Assembly: GCA_938008015.1 (NCBI GenBank)
Contig: CALLMA010000049.1
Span: forward strand, 1 to 43,766
Direction: 5' to 3'
From: an uncultured Celeribacter sp.
GTDB lineage: Bacteria; Pseudomonadota; Alphaproteobacteria; Rhodobacterales; Rhodobacteraceae
Length of the DNA: 43,766 nt
Shown: positions 39,045-43,766 of the stretch, in pieces
Layout of the letters: every line of letters starts with the position of its first letter
How positions within the stretch are numbered: the first letter of the stretch is position 1
Notes under the pieces: model-generated
Seen by the model: the letters and a program-made list of their open reading frames with translations, nothing else
The model's database searches: none
Told to the model about the DNA's origin: nothing
Program-made: the position numbers and the translations under genes

Positions 39045-40076
39045 ATGTTTTTATCGAAGAAAATGTGCGCTGCCTTTTTGGCAGCGATACTTTTTATGAG
39101 CTCTTCAATCGCTCAAGCAGGCCATTTGGAGGTGCTTGGCTTTGAGGAGCTTGAGGGGTGGCATAATGATGATCATCAAGCAGCTCTAACGGCCTTTGCG
39201 GGAACTTGCGATCGGCTTGAGGGGGCGCAGTGGGAGTGGTTGTGCGATTTTGCAAAAAGTGACGTTGATGCAAAAACCTATTTTGAGCTTCTCTTCCGAC
39301 CCGTCAAAGAACATTCAGAAGAAGCGCTTTTCACAGGGTATTTTGAGCCTGAGCTAAGGGGATCTCGCACAAAGTCCGAAACCTACAAATACCCCCTTTA
39401 CCGCAAGCCAGAAAATGTCACCAAAAATGGAACATATTTTGATAGACGTGCAATCGCTAATGGCGCTTTGGAAGGGAAGGGCCTTGAGATCGCTTGGGTT
39501 GATGATCCCGTAGAGCTTTTCTTTCTACAAATTCAAGGTTCTGGGCGCATTCGTTTTGAAGATGATACTGTTTTGCGCGTTGGGTATGCTGGCAATAATG
39601 GGCATAAATATAAATCGGTTGGACGTGTTTTGGTTGCGAGGGGAATTTACAATCGCCATCAAGTCTCCGCGAAGGTGATTCAAAACTGGGTTAAAAGGAA
39701 TGGGCAAGCGGGGATTGAGCTTTTAAACGCAAACCCGTCGTATATCTTTTTTGTTGAAAGGCCTGAGTTGTCTGCAAGTTCTGGGCCGGTTGGGGCGATG
39801 AGCCGCGCTATTTTTCCCATGCGTACAATTGCAGTCGATCCTAAATTTATAGAGCTGGGTCTGCCTGTCTGGGTTCGGAAAGAAGGCAAAAATCCATTCG
39901 CACAGTTGATGGTGGCGCAAGATACGGGATCTGCGATTAAAGGTGCCAATAGGGCGGATATTTTCTATGGGAGCGGTGATCAGGCCGGCGTTTTGGCGGG
40001 TGCTGTAAAAGACGGTGGCGAAATGTTCGCGCTTATGCCGATTTTTGACTTAGTGAAAACGGGCCACCTAAAATGA
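39045..40076 (+). CDS. mltA: Membrane-bound lytic murein transglycosylase A
   Basis: LFTGYFEPELRGS; FLQIQGSGRIRFEDDTVLRVGYAGNNGHKYKSVGRVLVARG; AQDTGSAIKGANRADIFYGSGDQAG. Confidence 0.96.
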   Translation: MFLSKKMCAAFLAAILFMSSSIAQAGHLEVLGFEELEGWHNDDHQAALTAFAGTCDRLEGAQWEWLCDFAKSDVDAKTYFELLFRPVKEHSEEALFTGYFEPELRGSRTKSETYKYPLYRKPENVTKNGTYFDRRAIANGALEGKGLEIAWVDDPVELFFLQIQGSGRIRFEDDTVLRVGYAGNNGHKYKSVGRVLVARGIYNRHQVSAKVIQNWVKRNGQAGIELLNANPSYIFFVERPELSASSGPVGAMSRAIFPMRTIAVDPKFIELGLPVWVRKEGKNPFAQLMVAQDTGSAIKGANRADIFYGSGDQAGVLAGAVKDGGEMFALMPIFDLVKTGHLK

Positions 40077-40699
40077 CACGAAAAGGCCGCGATAAAGAGT
40101 TAAGCTTGGAAGATCGTGCGTTATGGGACGAGGTTAAAAAAACAACGAAGCCCATAAATCCGCGCCAACCTTTTAAATTCGACGCGGAAAAAAGCTTTAC
40201 AGAAGGAATGAGGCTTGAGCATTGCTCGATACCTCTCCCCCAACCTCAGTTGCGTGATGTTGAGGCCTTTACGATTGGAGGCACGGCGGTGCCGAAGCAA
40301 GGTCGTCATAATCTTGCCTCTTCAATTTCGGAAGAGGTAGCGCAGCTTTCGTTGCGCATGGACAAGAAGAAATTTACTAAAATGCGCAGCGGGAAATTAA
40401 TGCCTGAGCGCAAGTTGGATTTACACGGTATGACCGTTGCGCAAGCACATCCTGAGCTTATCCATTTCGTATTAGATGCTGTTCGCGATCATTTGAGGTT
40501 GGTTTTGGTTGTGACTGGGAAGGGCAAAATGCGCGATGATGGAGGGCCTATCCCTGTTAAAACAGGAATTTTAAAGCATAATGTGCCACAGTGGCTGCGC
40601 ATGGCGCCTCTTTCAGGCCATATTTTACAGATTGCGCAGGCACACCTCAGGCATGGTGGGGCTGGGGCTTATTACGTTTATTTGAAACGCAATAAATAA
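40073..40699 (+). CDS. Smr-domain protein
   Basis: KLDLHGMTVAQAHPELIHFV; LVVTGKGKMRDDGGPIPVKTGILKHNVPQWL; LRHGGAGAYYVYLKR. Confidence 0.93.
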   Translation: MTRKGRDKELSLEDRALWDEVKKTTKPINPRQPFKFDAEKSFTEGMRLEHCSIPLPQPQLRDVEAFTIGGTAVPKQGRHNLASSISEEVAQLSLRMDKKKFTKMRSGKLMPERKLDLHGMTVAQAHPELIHFVLDAVRDHLRLVLVVTGKGKMRDDGGPIPVKTGILKHNVPQWLRMAPLSGHILQIAQAHLRHGGAGAYYVYLKRNK

Positions 40700-40701
40700 G
40701 A

Positions 40702-41523
40702 TTATTTGCCGGCATTCCAACTGCTTGAGACGCGGTGACGTGTGAAAAATTCTCCCAGCATGCCGATGAACAAGAATACCAGCGTAAAATAAATTGAATA
40801 GGATACCGATGTGTGAACGGGTGTATAGTCTTTGAAAGCGAACCCGCGTGCCTGATCGATTGTGTGGAAAAGGGGGTTCCAGATGAAAAAAGGCAACATA
40901 AACCCGGGCAGTGTATTGGCCACAAACATTTTTCCAGATGTGATCATATTTGCGCGCATGTATAGCATTTTCAGCAAGCCGATGGTTTTTGGCGCCCAAG
41001 GCGTTGCGGCGAGGAAGACTGTGCCTATCGCAGCCCCAGATGCCCATGCCATCAAAAACATACCAAAAACACCTTTGATGCTTTGAATGGCAATGCCGCC
41101 GGTGAACATATAATAGCCAAAATAAATGACCAAAACGGATAAGACCTGAATATACAAGGCACCGAGGGCGGCCGAAACGATCCCAATGGCTGTATTCATA
41201 GGGCCGTGTAACATCATGGCGGATGTTGCTCCGCCAGCCCCAGCGACGGCTCCCATGGTTTTGTTGTGAGTTAGAAAGAGGAAAATGCCGGTCATTAGGT
41301 AGACAACAAAATCGCCTTTGATCGCCATTCCTCGCAGGCCTAAAATCGTAAACATGAAATAAAACACCACGACCATCATGATGATTTGTAGCATGCTGTT
41401 GATCAGGCCGAGGATGGGGTTTCCGTGTGATTTTCGAATATCGCGCACTGTATTTACAAAAATTAAGCGCAAGATTGACCATGCAACGAGGAAGTTATTC
41501 CTTTTATGTTTTGCAGCAAACAT
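40702..41523 (-). CDS. ABC-2 type polysaccharide exporter permease (KpsM-like)
   Basis: Six-TM pattern; RDIRKSHGNPILGLINSMLQIIMMVVVFYFMF; FIWNPLFHTIDQARGFAF. Confidence 0.85.
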   Translation of the reverse strand: MFAAKHKRNNFLVAWSILRLIFVNTVRDIRKSHGNPILGLINSMLQIIMMVVVFYFMFTILGLRGMAIKGDFVVYLMTGIFLFLTHNKTMGAVAGAGGATSAMMLHGPMNTAIGIVSAALGALYIQVLSVLVIYFGYYMFTGGIAIQSIKGVFGMFLMAWASGAAIGTVFLAATPWAPKTIGLLKMLYMRANMITSGKMFVANTLPGFMLPFFIWNPLFHTIDQARGFAFKDYTPVHTSVSYSIYFTLVFLFIGMLGEFFTRHRVSSSWNAGK

Positions 41524-41650
41524 CTTTCACCTCAAAAATCTCAGTGACGAATTTCGTTATAGAAATTGACAGCTTTTGTTATTATGAAGCCATTATAATT
41601 TGATAAAGGTATCCATTCAATGAATGTGTCGTTTAAATTTGGAGTTTTAT

Positions 41651-42448
41651 ATGGATTTTGATAAATTAGTACCGGAAATGCGCAGATTGGCTTTGTTGGC
41701 TGGCGATAAAATCATGGAAATATATAATTCCGCAGATTTTGACGTTAAGCTTAAATCTGATGCGAGCCCTGTGACCGTGGCCGATGAGGCGGCCGATGAG
41801 ATCATTTCTACAGGCCTGCGGAGCATTTTTCCGGATGTGACCTTAATTACTGAAGAGCAATCAAAATCGCATAGTTTGTCTGCTGATAATTTTTTGATTG
41901 TTGATCCCCTCGATGGCACAAAAGAATTCATCAAGCGCCGTGGCGATTTCACCGTCAATATTGCCTATGTTGAAAATGGTGTCCCTGTGCGCGGTGTGGT
42001 TTACGCACCGGCAAAAGAGCGTTTGTTTATCACGCTTGCGGATGGTCAAACGATCGAAGAGATTGGTCCGTTCGATAAAGATCAGATGGGAGCTTATAAG
42101 GAGCTTTCCGTGTCTGAGCCAGATAATGGAGCTTTGGTTGTCGTCGCTTCAAAGTCGCACCGTGATCAGGCAACAGATGATTATATTAATAAATACAGTG
42201 TAAAAGACAGCCGTTCTGCGGGCTCTTCGTTGAAGTTCTGCCTTGTTGCAACAGGTGAAGCAGATCTTTATCCCCGTGTTGGGCGCACGATGGAATGGGA
42301 TACAGCTGCCGGGCATGCCGTTTTAAATGGAGCGGGTGGTCAAGTTGTTCGATTTGACGATCACACTCCTTTGAAATATGGCAAAGATGAATATGCAAAC
42401 CCATTTTTTATAGCCTTTGCAAAAGGCGTCGAGTTAAAGGAAGCATAA
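41651..42448 (+). CDS. cysQ: 3'(2'),5'-bisphosphate nucleotidase CysQ
   Basis: SDASPVTVADEAADEII; LITEEQS; LIVDPLDGTKEFIKRRGDFTVNIAYVE; GRTMEWDTAAGHAVLNGAGG. Confidence 0.94.
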   Translation: MDFDKLVPEMRRLALLAGDKIMEIYNSADFDVKLKSDASPVTVADEAADEIISTGLRSIFPDVTLITEEQSKSHSLSADNFLIVDPLDGTKEFIKRRGDFTVNIAYVENGVPVRGVVYAPAKERLFITLADGQTIEEIGPFDKDQMGAYKELSVSEPDNGALVVVASKSHRDQATDDYINKYSVKDSRSAGSSLKFCLVATGEADLYPRVGRTMEWDTAAGHAVLNGAGGQVVRFDDHTPLKYGKDEYANPFFIAFAKGVELKEA

Positions 42449-43248
42449 TGTCTGTTTTACTTGTAATCCCTGCCCGTTACGCTTCAACGAGATATCCCGG
42501 TAAGCCACTTGTTGAGCTTGAGGGCGCGTCAGGGCAAAAAAAGAGCTTGATACAACGGAGTTGGGAAGCTGGAGTTTCGGTCAAAGGCGTTGATAGAGTG
42601 GTCGTTGCGACGGATGATGCGCGCATCAAAGAAGCCTGTGAAGCTTTCGGGGCTGAGGTCGTTATGACAGCTACATCATGCCGCAATGGGACAGAGCGTT
42701 GTGCTGAAGCGCTTGAAAATGTTGCGGAGGCATATGATCTGGTTGTCAACCTGCAAGGGGACGCTCCTTTGACGCCGCATTGGTTTGTGGAGGATCTTAT
42801 TCAAGCGATGAATGACGATCCAAGTGCGGCGATGGCAACGCCTGTTTTGCGCTGCGATGGGCGTGCTTTGAATGGTTTCTTAGAAGATCGTAAGGCTGGC
42901 CGCGTCGGGGGAACAACGGTTGTTTTCGACAAGAATAGACATGCTCTCTTTTTCTCCAAAGAAGTCATTCCATATACTACAAGAACGTATAATAACGATG
43001 AAGAGACACCTGTGTTTCACCATGTGGGGGCCTATGCTTATAGACCGCAAGCGCTGAAAGATTATCTTTCTTGGGAAGAATGCGAATTTGAAAAACTTGA
43101 AGGGCTAGAGCAGCTGCGCTTCCTTGAAAATGGAGCGAAAGTGCATTGTGTAGAAGTTGAAGCGCGAGGGCGCCAGTTTTGGGAATTGAATAATCCTGAA
43201 GATGTGCCGCGATTGCAGGAAATGATGTCTGAAATGGGCATTGAGTAA
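42448..43248 (+). CDS. kdsB: KdsB-like 3-deoxy-manno-octulosonate cytidylyltransferase (divergent)
   Basis: VIPARYASTRYPGKPLVEL; VVVATDDARIKEACEAFGAEVVMT; NGTERCAEAL; VVNLQGDAPLTP; WELNNPEDVPRLQEMM. Confidence 0.82.
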   Translation: MSVLLVIPARYASTRYPGKPLVELEGASGQKKSLIQRSWEAGVSVKGVDRVVVATDDARIKEACEAFGAEVVMTATSCRNGTERCAEALENVAEAYDLVVNLQGDAPLTPHWFVEDLIQAMNDDPSAAMATPVLRCDGRALNGFLEDRKAGRVGGTTVVFDKNRHALFFSKEVIPYTTRTYNNDEETPVFHHVGAYAYRPQALKDYLSWEECEFEKLEGLEQLRFLENGAKVHCVEVEARGRQFWELNNPEDVPRLQEMMSEMGIE

Positions 43249-43271
43249 GACAAAATAAAAGAGCTACAGGC

Positions 43272-43307
43272 GTAAATGCCGCTTCAATATTGAGGAGCGG
43301 CATTTGC
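43272..43307 (+). terminator. Hairpin after kdsB
   Basis: AAATGCCGCT-tcaatattgagg-AGCGGCATTT, perfect 10-bp stem; followed by a weak T-rich run (gcttctttc). Confidence 0.65.
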
Positions 43308-43354
43308 TTCTTTCAGCAAAAATAGTGTCGAAATACGAGTTTTGAGTATCAATT

Positions 43355-43766
43355 ATGAAAAAAGTGTTTGTAACGGGATCAGCAGGTTTTATTGGATTTC
43401 ATTTATCTAAGTTGCTGTTGAGTGAGGGATTTTCGGTCTGCGGCTTTGATGCGATGTCCGATTATTATGATGTGCGCCTCAAGCAAAGGCGGCATCAAAT
43501 TTTGCTACAAACAGAGAATTTTTCAGCCACTGAAGGCAGTCTGGAAGATAACGCGCTTCTTTCAGCAACTATTGAGGCTTATGATCCCGATGTAATTGTT
43601 CACTTAGCAGCGCAAGCTGGTGTTCGGTATTCTCTAGAGAATCCGAGAGCCTATTTAGAGTCAAATTTGATTGGTAGCTTTAATATCCTAGAAGCCGCGA
43701 AGGCCTGCGAAGTTGATCATTTGCTGATGGCTTCGACATCCTCTGTCTACGGCGCAAATGAAGAAA
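43355..43766 (+). CDS. NAD-dependent epimerase, UDP-glucuronate 4-epimerase-like, truncated by window end
   Basis: Read directly: [46 protein letters not shown]...[35 protein letters not shown]...STSSVYG; absent from the ORF track because it has no stop in the window. Confidence 0.9.
   Translation, partial: MKKVFVTGSAGFIGFHLSKLLLSEGFSVCGFDAMSDYYDVRLKQRRHQILLQTENFSATEGSLEDNALLSATIEAYDPDVIVHLAAQAGVRYSLENPRAYLESNLIGSFNILEAAKACEVDHLLMASTSSVYGANEE

Noticed and set aside
41566-41599. TTGACA ... TATAAT upstream of cysQ as a promoter
   Set aside because: Spacer is 22 nt, too long for a standard sigma70 promoter.
1-43766. CRISPR arrays, tRNA/rRNA genes, IS elements, prophage or defence islands
   Set aside because: No regularly spaced repeats, transposase or integrase genes, tRNA cloverleaf-like sequences or defence genes were recognised by reading; a tRNAscan/Infernal run would be needed for certainty.

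Overview
The window looks like a compact, AT-leaning chromosomal segment from an alphaproteobacterium, probably Rhodobacterales-like (inferred from gene content and order). It is mostly core genes. Blocks, left to right: (1) a TerB-like 3' fragment and a flagellar basal-body cluster (fliL, flgH, a FlgA-like lipoprotein, flgA, flgG, flgF, fliQ, fliE, flgC, flgB, with fliI divergent); (2) an aldehyde dehydrogenase divergent from a LacI-type regulator that precedes a polyol uptake/catabolism operon (smoE-F-G-K-S, mtlK, xylB); (3) a minus-strand block hslU, hslV, trxA, addA, addB, murU-like, amgK-like, rlmN, hemC; (4) a 411-bp non-coding region where gene polarity flips, followed by dnaA, dnaN, recF, LysE-type exporter, aroE, coaE, dnaQ on the plus strand; (5) secB, fxsA, a Tim44-type gene, mltA, smr; (6) a surface-polysaccharide-like set (ABC-2 permease, cysQ, a divergent kdsB, and an NAD-dependent epimerase cut by the window end). 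I saw no rRNA, tRNA, CRISPR array, IS element or prophage. Best leads: the hemC-dnaA intergenic region as a candidate replication origin/cell-cycle control region (exact TTAA-N7-TTAA CtrA-type box, six GANTC sites, one perfect DnaA box, AT-rich stretch, strand-polarity switch), and a second, lipoprotein form of the FlgA C-terminal domain encoded between flgA and flgH. No clearly new multi-gene system is visible.
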